Made by a program: the position numbers and the translations under genes. The notes under the pieces are model-generated. The model had not been told where the DNA came from. It made no database searches and was given only the letters and a program-made list of their open reading frames with translations. Positions 44,199-52,485 of a DNA stretch of 64,000 nt are shown piece after piece. How positions within the stretch are numbered: the first letter of the stretch is position 1; each line of letters starts with the position of its first letter. Origin of the DNA: Roseivivax jejudonensis (lineage in GTDB: Bacteria; Pseudomonadota; Alphaproteobacteria; Rhodobacterales; Rhodobacteraceae); the NCBI RefSeq assembly GCF_900172265.1, contig NZ_FWFK01000001.1:930001-994000 (forward strand), given 5' to 3'.

Positions 44199-44609
44199 TC
44201 AGAACGGCTTGGCCACGACGACCCAGAGCACCGCCAGCACGCCCAGAACGCTGATCTCGTTGAAGATGCGAAGGAAGCGGTCGCTTTCGTCGAACCGGCC
44301 GCGACGCGCGCGCAGCACCATCAGCCCGGTCCAGCCGTAATGCGCCACGAGCGCGAGGACGAGCCCGAGCTTGAGCCAGACCCAGCCGGGCATCGCCAGA
44401 AGCCCCCCGAGCCACAGCCCCGTGAGGATCGCGATCACGCCGAGGCCCGCGGAGAACCGGTAGAGCCGGATGGTCAGATCCCCGAGCGGCCCGAACTCAC
44501 CCAGTCGCGCATGCTCGCGCTTCCAGTAGATGAGGGCGCGCGGCACCGCGAAAATGGAGGTCATCCACCCCATCACGCACAGAAGATGCACGATCTTGAT
44601 CCATGTCAT
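44199..44609 (-). CDS. CopD/HemJ-like small membrane protein
   Basis: 136 aa, four predicted helices. It starts WIKIVHLLCVMGWMTSIFAVPRALIYW, close to the start of the HemJ/UPF0093 group in which an N-terminal His binds heme (here H8). HemJ is protoporphyrinogen oxidase, but paralogues annotated as CopD family also exist, and this one is not near heme genes. I therefore give no symbol. Start chosen at the ATG giving the family-like N-terminus. Confidence 0.7.
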   Translation of the reverse strand: MTWIKIVHLLCVMGWMTSIFAVPRALIYWKREHARLGEFGPLGDLTIRLYRFSAGLGVIAILTGLWLGGLLAMPGWVWLKLGLVLALVAHYGWTGLMVLRARRGRFDESDRFLRIFNEISVLGVLAVLWVVVAKPF

Positions 44610-44819
44610 GTCGGCATAGCTGCGCCAAAGGCAGGATGCGCGCAAGAGGCAGGGGTGCGCCTCTTGGGACGGGCGAGCGCGTCGTGCGTGACGTATGCGG
44701 CGACGTTCGCCCGTTTCGGCCCCCGCCTGGGCCGGCCGCGCGCGCCGACGCCGCATGTGCCGCACCTAGTCAAGCCCGACCGGAGCGCCTACCATCCGGG
44801 CAACCGGAGGAGACGACCC

Positions 44820-46268
44820 ATGCAGATGCCGGACCCTGACGCCGTCCTGATCGGCCGAAAAGCGGACATCGTGTCCAAGCTCGAGCGCCTGTTGCCCGCC
44901 GATGCCGTGATCTCGGACATCGCCGAGACGCGCGCCTACGAATGCGACGCGCTGACCGCGTACCGGTGTCCGCCGCTCGCCGTCGTCCTGCCCGGCTCGA
45001 CCGAGGAGGTCGCCGCCGTGCTGCGGCTCTGCCATGCAGAGGGCGTCCCGGTCGTGCCGCGCGGCGCGGGCACCTCGCTGGCGGGCGGCGCCCTGCCGAC
45101 GGCCGACAGCGTGATCCTTGGCGTCGCGCGCATGACCGAGGTGCTGGAGACCGACTACAACAACCGGGTCATCCGGGTCGAAACCGGCCGCACCAACCTG
45201 TCGGTCACCGGTGCCGTCGAAGAGGACGGCTTCTTTTACGCGCCCGATCCGTCGTCGCAGCTGGCCTGCGCCATCGCCGGCAACATCGCGATGAACTCGG
45301 GCGGCGCGCATTGCCTGAAATACGGCGTGACGACCAACAACCTGCTCGGTGTCACCATGGTCACCATGGACGGCACCGTGCTCGAGCTGGGCGGCGCGCA
45401 TCTCGACGCGGCCGGCTACGATCTGCTGGGTCTCGTCTGCGGCTCCGAGGGCCAGCTCGGCATCGTGACGGAGGCGACGCTTCGCATCCTGCCCAAACCC
45501 GAGGGCGCCCGTCCGGTGCTCATGGGCTTTTCCTCCAACGAGGTTGCCGGCGCCTGCGTGTCCGACATCATCAAGGCGGGCGTCCTGCCCGTGGCGATCG
45601 AGTTCATGGACCGCCCGTGCATCCGTGCCTGCGAGGCCTTCGCCAAGGCCGGCTATCCTGATTGCGAGGCGCTCCTGATCGTGGAGGTCGAGGGCTCGGA
45701 CGCGGAGATCGACCATCAGCTCGGGCTGATCAAGCAGATCGCCCGCGGCCACGACCCGGTGGAGCTTCGCGAGGCGGCCGACGCCGACGAGGCGGGCCGC
45801 ATCTGGCTCGGCCGCAAATCGGCGTTCGGCGCGATGGGCCAGATCAACGACTACATCTGCCTCGACGGGACGATCCCGGTGTCGGAACTGCCCAGGGTAC
45901 TGACGCGGATCGGCTCGCTGGCCGCCGAGTACGGGCTCGAGGTCGCCAATGTCTTTCACGCGGGCGACGGCAACATGCACCCGCTGATCCTGTTCAACGC
46001 CAACACGCCCGGCGAGCTCGAGAAGGCCGAGGGCCTTGGCGCCGACATCCTGCGGCTCTGCGTCGAGGTCGGCGGCTGCCTGACCGGCGAACACGGCGTC
46101 GGCGTCGAGAAGCGCGACCTGATGGCCGACCAGTACGCGCCCGCCGATCTCGAGGCGCAGATGGCGGTGAAAGACGTCTTCGACCCGGCGTGGCTGCTGA
46201 ACCCGGCGAAGGTGTTTCCGCTGCAGGTCTCGGAGGCCCGGCGGACGGCCCGGCTGGCGGCGGAGTGA
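44820..46268 (+). CDS. glcD: Glycolate oxidase FAD subunit GlcD
   Basis: 482 aa flavoprotein of the FAD-linked oxidase family. FAD-binding PPLAVVLPGSTEEVAAVLRL, VPRGAGTSLAGGALP, DPSSQLACAIAGNIAMNSGGAH and the C-terminal VFHAGDGNMHPLILF and GEHGVGVEKRDLM. With GlcE and GlcF it oxidises glycolate to glyoxylate at the membrane. The long upstream frame is a shadow; this ATG has GGAGACG before it. A hairpin repeat separates it from glcE. Confidence 0.94.
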   Translation: MQMPDPDAVLIGRKADIVSKLERLLPADAVISDIAETRAYECDALTAYRCPPLAVVLPGSTEEVAAVLRLCHAEGVPVVPRGAGTSLAGGALPTADSVILGVARMTEVLETDYNNRVIRVETGRTNLSVTGAVEEDGFFYAPDPSSQLACAIAGNIAMNSGGAHCLKYGVTTNNLLGVTMVTMDGTVLELGGAHLDAAGYDLLGLVCGSEGQLGIVTEATLRILPKPEGARPVLMGFSSNEVAGACVSDIIKAGVLPVAIEFMDRPCIRACEAFAKAGYPDCEALLIVEVEGSDAEIDHQLGLIKQIARGHDPVELREAADADEAGRIWLGRKSAFGAMGQINDYICLDGTIPVSELPRVLTRIGSLAAEYGLEVANVFHAGDGNMHPLILFNANTPGELEKAEGLGADILRLCVEVGGCLTGEHGVGVEKRDLMADQYAPADLEAQMAVKDVFDPAWLLNPAKVFPLQVSEARRTARLAAE

Positions 46269-46270
46269 CC

Positions 46271-46313
46271 GGGGCTCCGCCCCGGACCCCGGAGTATTTT
46301 CGCCAAGAAGAAG
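46271..46313 (+). repeat. Hairpin-plus-core intergenic repeat, copy 2
   Basis: GGGGC-TCC-GCCCC hairpin (46271-46283), 5-base spacer, then CCGGAGTATTTT followed by CGCCAAGAAGAAG. Same design as the copy at 34921-34969. It fills the glcD-glcE gap starting two bases after the glcD stop, and its purine tail runs into the glcE ribosome-binding region (AGCAGGAAG). Confidence 0.75.
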
Positions 46314-46324
46314 CAGGAAGCGGC

Positions 46325-47452
46325 ATGCGACCGACGAGCGAAGAGGAACTGAGCGCGCTGGTGGCGGAGGCCAGCGGGCCGCTGGTCATCCGGGGCGGCG
46401 GCACCCGCGGCATCGGGCGCCCTGTGACCGGCGAGGTGCTCGAAACCGGCGCGCTCACGGGGATCGCGCTCTACGAACCGGGCGCGCTGACCCTGGTCGC
46501 CAAGGCCGGCACACCGGTTGCGGAGATCGAGGCGGCGCTCTCCGCCGAGGGACAGCGGCTCGCCTTCGAGCCGATCGACTGCCGCGGACTGCTCGGACGC
46601 GAGGGCACGCCGACCATCGGCGGTGTCGTGGCGGCGAACGCCTCGGGACCCCGCCGCATCCAGGCCGGCGCGTGCCGCGATCACATGCTGGGGGTGCGGT
46701 TCGTCGACGGCACCGGCGCGGTGGTCAAGAATGGCGGGCGAGTGATGAAGAACGTGACCGGCTACGACCTCGTGAAGCTGATGGCCGGAAGCCACGGGAC
46801 GCTCGGCGTTCTGACCGAGGTCGCGCTCAAGGTTCTTCCGGCGCCGGAAATGTCGGCGACGTTGAGTTTTGCGGGTCTCTCGACCGAGCGGGCGGTCGCG
46901 GCGATGTCCGCGGCGCTGGGCTCGCCGTTCGAGGTCACGGGGGCCGCACACCTGCCGGACGGGTCCGACGGCACCGCCGAGACGCTCCTGCGGATCGAGG
47001 GGTTCGACGACTCGGTCGCGTATCGCGCAGAGCGTCTTCGCGCGCTTCTCGAGGCGTTCGGCACCGCCCGGATCGACCGCCACGAGGGCCGGGAGGCCGG
47101 GCCCTGGGCGGCGGTGCGCGATGTCGCGGCGTTCCACGACGCGCCCGGCGATGTCTGGCGCATCTCCGTCAAACCGTCGGACGCGCCGGCGATCGCACGG
47201 GCGGCGGACGCCGAGGGCCTCGTCTTCGATTGGGGTGGCGGGCTGATCTGGGCGCGCGTGCCCGCGGGCACCGACCTGCGTGCGCGGATCGGCCCCTTCG
47301 CCGGTCATGCCACTCTTATGCGCGGCGACGAGGCCACGCGCGCCGCGCTGCCGGTCTTCCAGCCGGAGCCTGCGCCGGTCGCGGCCCTGTCCGACGGGCT
47401 GCGGCAGCGCTTCGACCCGCGGGGCGTCCTCAATCCCGGGCTCATGGCCTGA
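46325..47452 (+). CDS. glcE: Glycolate oxidase FAD-binding subunit GlcE
   Basis: 375 aa: FAD-binding fold LVIRGGGTRGIGRP, TPTIGGVVAANASGPRRIQAGACRD and VMKNVTGYDLVKLMAGSHGTLGVLTE, typical of GlcE. It is the smaller flavin subunit of the glycolate oxidase complex. Start after the repeat tail with AGGAAG. 44 bases to glcF. Confidence 0.93.
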   Translation: MRPTSEEELSALVAEASGPLVIRGGGTRGIGRPVTGEVLETGALTGIALYEPGALTLVAKAGTPVAEIEAALSAEGQRLAFEPIDCRGLLGREGTPTIGGVVAANASGPRRIQAGACRDHMLGVRFVDGTGAVVKNGGRVMKNVTGYDLVKLMAGSHGTLGVLTEVALKVLPAPEMSATLSFAGLSTERAVAAMSAALGSPFEVTGAAHLPDGSDGTAETLLRIEGFDDSVAYRAERLRALLEAFGTARIDRHEGREAGPWAAVRDVAAFHDAPGDVWRISVKPSDAPAIARAADAEGLVFDWGGGLIWARVPAGTDLRARIGPFAGHATLMRGDEATRAALPVFQPEPAPVAALSDGLRQRFDPRGVLNPGLMA

Positions 47453-47496
47453 TCACGGCCCGAGCCTTCCGAAACACCGACCACCGCCAGGACCCG

Positions 47497-48873
47497 ATGC
47501 AGACCACATTCACCGACGCCCAGCTTCGCGATCCCGATACCGCGCGGTCCAACGAGATCCTGCGCGCCTGCGTGCATTGCGGCTTCTGCACCGCCACCTG
47601 CCCGACCTACCAGGTGCTGGGCGACGAGCTCGATTCGCCGCGCGGGCGCATCTACCTCATCAAGGACATGCTCGAGAACGAGCGCGTGCCGGACGAGAAG
47701 ACCGTCCGCCACATCGACCGCTGCCTGTCCTGCCTCGCCTGCATGACGACCTGCCCGTCCGGGGTGCATTACATGCACCTCGTCGATCATGCCCGCACCT
47801 ATATCGAGGAGCATTACGAACGGCCGTGGCAGGACCGCGCGCTGCGCTGGGTGCTGGCGCGGATCCTGCCCTATCCCGGCCGGTTCCGGGTCGCGCTTCT
47901 GGGCGCGAAGATCGGCCGTCCGTTCCGCGCCCTGGTGCCCGACAGGCGCCTGCGCGCGATGCTCGACATGGCGCCCGCGACGATCCCGCCGGTCAGCCGC
48001 AACGACGACCCGCAGACCTTTCCGGCCGAGGGCCGGCGCCGCCGGCGCGTCGCGCTGATGACCGGCTGCGCGCAGCGCGCGCTCAACACCGACATCAACG
48101 ACGCGACGATCCGGCTTCTGACCCGGCTCGGCTGCGAGGTGGTCGTGGCCGACGGGCAAGGCTGCTGCGGGGCGCTGACCCATCACATGGGCAAGACCGA
48201 CGAAGCCCACGGCACGGCCGCACGCAACATCCGCGCCTGGACCCGCGAGATGGACGGCGACGGGCTCGACGCGATCGTCATCAACACCTCGGGCTGCGGC
48301 ACGACGGTCAAGGACTACGGACACATGTTCCGCACGGAACCGCTTGCCGCGGACGCCGCGCGGGTGTCCGGCATCGCCGTGGACGTGAGCGAGCTTCTGG
48401 CCGAACTGGTTCGCGAGGCCGAGACCGAGACCGGCAACGAGGCGGCGGAGGGGATCGCCGGCACCGACGCGCCGGCCGGGCACGGCGTCTTCGCGCCGCC
48501 GCGGCCCGAGGGGCACGGCCTGCGTGTGGCCTACCACGCCGCCTGCTCGCTGCAGCACGGCCAACAGATCAAGAGCCACCCCAAGGACCTGCTGAAGCGC
48601 GCGGGCTTCGAGGTGGTCGAGCCGGCCGACAGCCACCTGTGCTGCGGCTCCGCGGGCACCTACAACCTGATGCAGCCGGAGATCTCGGCCCAGCTGAAGG
48701 ACCGCAAGGTCCGCACCCTCGAAGCCAAGCGCCCCGAGATCATCGCCGCGGGCAATATCGGCTGCATGATGCAGATCGGCGCCGGCACCGAGGTGCCGGT
48801 CGTGCACACCGTGGAGCTTCTCGACTGGGCCTGGGGAGGGCCGCGGCCGCCGGCGCTTCCGGCCCCCGACTGA
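47497..48873 (+). CDS. glcF: Glycolate oxidase iron-sulfur subunit GlcF
   Basis: 458 aa. Two ferredoxin-type 4Fe-4S motifs near the N-terminus, CVHCGFCTATCPTYQ and CLSCLACMTTCPSG, and two CCG domains (GQGCCGALTHHMG; LCCGSAGTYNLMQ) that bind further Fe-S or link to electron acceptors. It passes electrons from the flavin subunits to the quinone pool. About 30 residues longer than usual in the middle (near ETETGNEAAEGIAG), perhaps a loop insertion. Confidence 0.93.
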   Translation: MQTTFTDAQLRDPDTARSNEILRACVHCGFCTATCPTYQVLGDELDSPRGRIYLIKDMLENERVPDEKTVRHIDRCLSCLACMTTCPSGVHYMHLVDHARTYIEEHYERPWQDRALRWVLARILPYPGRFRVALLGAKIGRPFRALVPDRRLRAMLDMAPATIPPVSRNDDPQTFPAEGRRRRRVALMTGCAQRALNTDINDATIRLLTRLGCEVVVADGQGCCGALTHHMGKTDEAHGTAARNIRAWTREMDGDGLDAIVINTSGCGTTVKDYGHMFRTEPLAADAARVSGIAVDVSELLAELVREAETETGNEAAEGIAGTDAPAGHGVFAPPRPEGHGLRVAYHAACSLQHGQQIKSHPKDLLKRAGFEVVEPADSHLCCGSAGTYNLMQPEISAQLKDRKVRTLEAKRPEIIAAGNIGCMMQIGAGTEVPVVHTVELLDWAWGGPRPPALPAPD

Positions 48874-48954
48874 GCACCGAGGCTCCCTCTGCGCGCCGCA
48901 TTTTCGCCCCAGACCGAAGCTACTTCTGTGGGCCAAGCCAACAGGAGTTTCGAC

Positions 48955-49755
48955 TTGCGCGCAGGACTACTCGCCCTCTGCCTCAGCCTTCTCTTGCCAG
49001 CGGGCGCCAGCGCCGCGGGCCTTTTGTCTCTCGGTTCGTCGGAAGAGGGCGGCGACTGGGACGCGGTCGGCCGAATCGAGATCGAGGGCCGCGCCTTCTG
49101 CACCGGCGCGCTGGTGGCGCCGCATCTCGTCCTGACGGCCGCTCACTGCCTTTACGATTCCGACACCGGGGCGCGCGTCCCGGCCGAGCGGATGCAGTTC
49201 CGCGCCGGCTGGCGCAACGGCCGCGCCGCCGCCTACCGCTGGGTGCGTCGCGCCGTGCACCTGCCGGATTTCGTCTACGCCGCGCCGGCGAATTCCGAAC
49301 GGGTGCGCCACGACGTGGCGCTGCTCGAGCTGCAGCACCCGATCAACAACACCACGATCATTCCGTTCGAGACCGACCGCCGGCCCGACGCGGGGGACCA
49401 GATCGGCGTCGTCTCCTATGCCCATGACCGGTCGGAGGCGCCCAGCCTGCAGGAAATGTGCGAGGTGATCTCGCGGCAGGATGGCGTCGTGGTCATGTCA
49501 TGCAGCGTCGACTTCGGCTCGTCCGGGTCGCCCGTCTTCTCCTTTGCCTCCGGCACGCCACGCATCGTGTCGGTGGTGTCGGCCAAGGCCGAGGCACAGG
49601 GCGACGCGGTGTCGCTCGGCATCGGCCTCGACGGCCCGGTGGAGCGTTTGCGCAGCGAGCTCGACCGGGTGCGTGCCGAGGCCGCCCTGCCCGGAACCCG
49701 GTCGGTGCAGGCGGGTGCGCGGGTCGAGACCGGCGCGAAGTTCGTCCGCCCGTGA
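48955..49755 (+). CDS. Secreted trypsin-like serine protease, first of pair
   Basis: 266 aa from a TTG start with AGGAG seven bases upstream; that start gives a clean signal peptide (RAGLLALCLSLLLPAGASA). A GTG at 48928 would spoil it. Chymotrypsin triad: H64 (LTAAHC), D120 (VRHDVALLEL) and S190 in FGSSGSPV. Cysteines C49/C65 and C169/C183 could form the usual disulfides. An S1 protease acting in the periplasm or outside; substrate unknown. Its stop overlaps the GTG of the second protease (GTGA). Confidence 0.88.
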   Translation: MRAGLLALCLSLLLPAGASAAGLLSLGSSEEGGDWDAVGRIEIEGRAFCTGALVAPHLVLTAAHCLYDSDTGARVPAERMQFRAGWRNGRAAAYRWVRRAVHLPDFVYAAPANSERVRHDVALLELQHPINNTTIIPFETDRRPDAGDQIGVVSYAHDRSEAPSLQEMCEVISRQDGVVVMSCSVDFGSSGSPVFSFASGTPRIVSVVSAKAEAQGDAVSLGIGLDGPVERLRSELDRVRAEAALPGTRSVQAGARVETGAKFVRP

Positions 49756-50552
49756 TCCGCGCCCTGGCGCTCGCCGTCGCGCTGGCCTGTCCCGGCACGG
49801 CACTGGCCCAGGCCGGGCTCGACGCACTCGACCGCCGGTCGGAGCTTTTGGGGTGGGAGGCAGTCGGCCGGCTCGACATGCCGCACGGAACATGCACCGC
49901 GACGCTGATCGCGGCCGATGTCGTGCTGACGGCGGCTCATTGCCTGCACGGTCTTGATGCCGACGCCCCGGTCCGGTTCCGCGCCGGGCTCAGCCACGGG
50001 CGCGCCGTTTCCGAACGGCAGCTCGCGGGCTGGGTCATGCCCGAACGCTACCGGACCGACCGCGGCGCGCTGGAGCGGACCGAGAGCGTCGGCCTCGATG
50101 TCGCGCTCGGCCGACTCGACGCGCCGATCTCGACCACGGATGCCGATCCGTTCCTCGTCCTCACGGACGAGGCGCGCGGCGACGCGCTGAGCGTGGTGTC
50201 CTACGGGCGCGGACGGCTCGACGCGCCGTCGCGGCAGGGCACGTGCCGGATCCGGCAACGTTTTACACACGAAGTCCTCGGTTTCGATTGCGACGTGACC
50301 TTCGGCTCCTCGGGCGCCCCGGTCTTCGCCCGTCAGGGCCGGCGCATGCGCATCCTGTCGGTGGTGTCGGCCGGCGACGGCGTGCGCGCGTTCGGTCCGC
50401 GCGTGGCCGGCCGGATCGCGCCTTTGCAGGCCGCGCTCGACCGCGACGTGCCCGCGCCCGCGAGCACGACGGGCATCAAGCGACTGCGCGTGGGCGAAGG
50501 GCGCGCCGGTGCCTCCGGCGCCCGCTTCGTGCGCCCCGAGCGGAGCCCTTGA
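49752..50552 (+). CDS. Secreted trypsin-like serine protease, second of pair
   Basis: 266 aa, GTG start overlapping the preceding stop. Signal peptide (IRALALAVALACPGTALA). Triad H63 (LTAAHC), D116 (GLDVALGRL), S187 (FGSSGAPV). The layout mirrors the first protease (WEAVGRLD vs WDAVGRIE; RFRAGLSHGRA vs QFRAGWRNGRA), so they are tandem duplicates of equal length that have diverged. The C-terminal tail ends GARFVRPE, similar to GAKFVRP of copy 1. Confidence 0.88.
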   Translation: MIRALALAVALACPGTALAQAGLDALDRRSELLGWEAVGRLDMPHGTCTATLIAADVVLTAAHCLHGLDADAPVRFRAGLSHGRAVSERQLAGWVMPERYRTDRGALERTESVGLDVALGRLDAPISTTDADPFLVLTDEARGDALSVVSYGRGRLDAPSRQGTCRIRQRFTHEVLGFDCDVTFGSSGAPVFARQGRRMRILSVVSAGDGVRAFGPRVAGRIAPLQAALDRDVPAPASTTGIKRLRVGEGRAGASGARFVRPERSP

Positions 50553-50677
50553 CAGCGGCCGGGCCGCTTCCCAAATTCTCCGATGCGGAACGCCGCGATC
50601 GGGTTCCGTGATTCCAAGCGCCTGTTTCCGAACGGAAAAGGCGTTCACATATGGTATCGCTCAACGGAGGATAACCC

Positions 50678-51151
50678 ATGCGTAGCTTCGACTTCGCACC
50701 GCTCTATCGGGCCACGGTCGGCTTCGATCAGATCGCCGACATGATGGACCGCGTGCTGGCCAGTGACGTGAGCCAGCCGACCTACCCGCCCTACAATATC
50801 GAAAAGACCGCGGACGACGCGTATCGCATCTCGATCGCCGTCGCCGGCTTCTCCGAGTCCGACCTCTCGGTCGAGGTGAAGGACCATGCCCTCGTCGTCT
50901 CCGCGCAGAAGGCCGAGGAAGACGGCGATCGCCGGTATCTCCACCGCGGGATCGCCACGCGCGCGTTCGAGCGCCGCTTCCATCTGGCCGATCACGTGCG
51001 GGTCGTCGGTGCCAGCCATGCGGACGGCATGCTGCACATCGACCTCGTGCGCGAGATCCCCGAGGCTCTGAAGCCCCGCCGGATCGCGATCGAGAAGGCT
51101 GATGGAAACGGCACCGCCAAGGACGTGGTCGACGCCAAGAGCGTCAACTGA
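50678..51151 (+). CDS. Hsp20-family small heat-shock protein
   Basis: 157 aa alpha-crystallin domain protein of the IbpA class: FDFAPLYRATVGFDQIADMMD, NIEKTADDAYRISIAVAGFSESDLSVEVKD, RYLHRGIATRAFERRFHLADHV and GMLHIDLVREIPE. It binds unfolding proteins and prevents aggregation. Good GGAGGA at the start. The 5' region (50553-50677) contains TTCTCCG that could pair with the CGGAGGA ribosome-binding site, so thermal control is possible but unproven. Confidence 0.93.
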   Translation: MRSFDFAPLYRATVGFDQIADMMDRVLASDVSQPTYPPYNIEKTADDAYRISIAVAGFSESDLSVEVKDHALVVSAQKAEEDGDRRYLHRGIATRAFERRFHLADHVRVVGASHADGMLHIDLVREIPEALKPRRIAIEKADGNGTAKDVVDAKSVN

Positions 51152-51174
51152 TCGTCAGCTTGAAGACATTGTCG

Positions 51175-51203
51175 AACGCCCCGGCCATCGCCGGGGCGTT
51201 TTC
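51175..51203 (+). terminator. Intrinsic terminator after hsp20
   Basis: AACGCCCCGG (51175-51184) and CCGGGGCGTT (51191-51200) form a perfect 10-bp stem with a 6-base loop, followed by T-rich sequence (TTTTC). It ends the small heat-shock gene and may also serve the convergent gene. Confidence 0.9.
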
Positions 51204-51238
51204 GCAGGTCGCAGCCCGATCCGCCTTGCGCCCGCTAC

Positions 51239-52309
51239 TCAGCCAAGCGTCCAGATGTCACCAATGATCGTTTCCGGTGCAGGTAGCCGCTCCTTCGCGG
51301 GTGCGTCGTAGAGAACGAGAACGCCGCCGTCGACCTCGGGCCACATCACGAGGCCCTCCGGATGGTCGACCGGTCCGCGATACGGCATCTCGGTCACCTG
51401 CTCTACCTGCTCTGGCGGCACCATGCCGGACCGGCGCGCGCCCATGAACCCGCGCCAGCGCAGAATGTCCGCGCGCCCGTCGCCGGCCGTTACCGGGCCG
51501 GTCAGAATCAGCAGGTCGTCGCCCCACACCTCAAGATCGCGGATGCCCTCGCCGCCTGCGGGAACGAGGTGCTTGCGATAGCGGCGCCCGTTCTCGATCT
51601 TGCGCGGTTTCAGGTGGCCGTCTTTCCCGACCTTCATCTCGAATTCGAGGATGACCGCCTGGTCCCGCAGAACCGGCCCGCGCAGGCCGAGCCAGACGCG
51701 ATTGCCGCGGCCGACCATGCCTTCGATGTCGAAGCCGTTCTCCTTGGACGGCACCGAAAGTGTGGGCCCCAGATGGGGGTCGTCTTCCAGCCAGCCAAGA
51801 AGCTTCGACGATTTCTTGCGAAGCTCGATCCATGCCGCGCGCCGGTCGCCGTCGCGCCCCACCGGCGCCATGCCGTCAGGGCGCTTGGCCAGCGGCACCC
51901 GCGCGAGGAAATACCGGTTCGGATCGCGCTTGATCTTCGCCATCTTGGCGAGCCCGGTTTCGGGGTCGTGCTTTTCGGGCTTGTACTTGCCGCGCTTCAG
52001 CGAATGCGAGCCGGTGATCCACAGCCACGCGCCGTCGCAGTCGAGCCCCTCGATGTCCATCTCGCCGTCCGGCCCGTCCGGAAGGTCGATGAAATCGCCG
52101 AGGTTGAAATGCGCGTGGTTGCCCCAGTTCCCGTCATCCGTCGGCGTCAGCCGATCGACCCCCGCGGTCTCGTCGCAGCAGACGAACAGGCTCGAACCGC
52201 AGCGCGCGGCCGACGAGATATCCTCGTGGATCGCGGCCGAGACGTTCTCGATGTCGTCGAAATGGCGAAAGGACAAGGTGATGGTGGAGTGCGGGGTGAA
52301 CTCTGTCAT
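51239..52309 (-). CDS. DUF3616 protein (356 aa)
   Basis: The sequence matches the DUF3616 group: SGSSLFVCCDETAGVDRL-like start, then DIEGLDCDGAWLWITGSHSLKRGK, IEGMVGRGNRVWLGLRGPVL and EILEFEMK-like strands, consistent with a beta-propeller of unknown function. No signal peptide, so cytoplasmic. The ATG at 52307-52309 is preceded by AGGAGG; the longer open frame to 52402 lacks support. It is downstream of the semialdehyde dehydrogenase with a 176-base gap. Confidence 0.85.
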   Translation of the reverse strand: MTEFTPHSTITLSFRHFDDIENVSAAIHEDISSAARCGSSLFVCCDETAGVDRLTPTDDGNWGNHAHFNLGDFIDLPDGPDGEMDIEGLDCDGAWLWITGSHSLKRGKYKPEKHDPETGLAKMAKIKRDPNRYFLARVPLAKRPDGMAPVGRDGDRRAAWIELRKKSSKLLGWLEDDPHLGPTLSVPSKENGFDIEGMVGRGNRVWLGLRGPVLRDQAVILEFEMKVGKDGHLKPRKIENGRRYRKHLVPAGGEGIRDLEVWGDDLLILTGPVTAGDGRADILRWRGFMGARRSGMVPPEQVEQVTEMPYRGPVDHPEGLVMWPEVDGGVLVLYDAPAKERLPAPETIIGDIWTLG

Positions 52310-52485
52310 CAGCGGGCCTCCTGACATCCGAGAAGGCCAACGCGGCGCGGCGAGGTGCCGTTCCGAAAGGCCGTGCGCGAGACACCGTCGCGGACAAGCC
52401 ACGGACTGCTATGCCGCGCGGTTTACCGCGTCGCACACATCGTGCCGGCCGGGCGGGCACGATCCTGTCCGGCCGAAGATCGGGT

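Noticed and set aside
44199-44609. Assignment as HemJ protoporphyrinogen oxidase
   Set aside because: Similarity in the first helix and His only; no heme gene context, so kept as CopD/HemJ-like.
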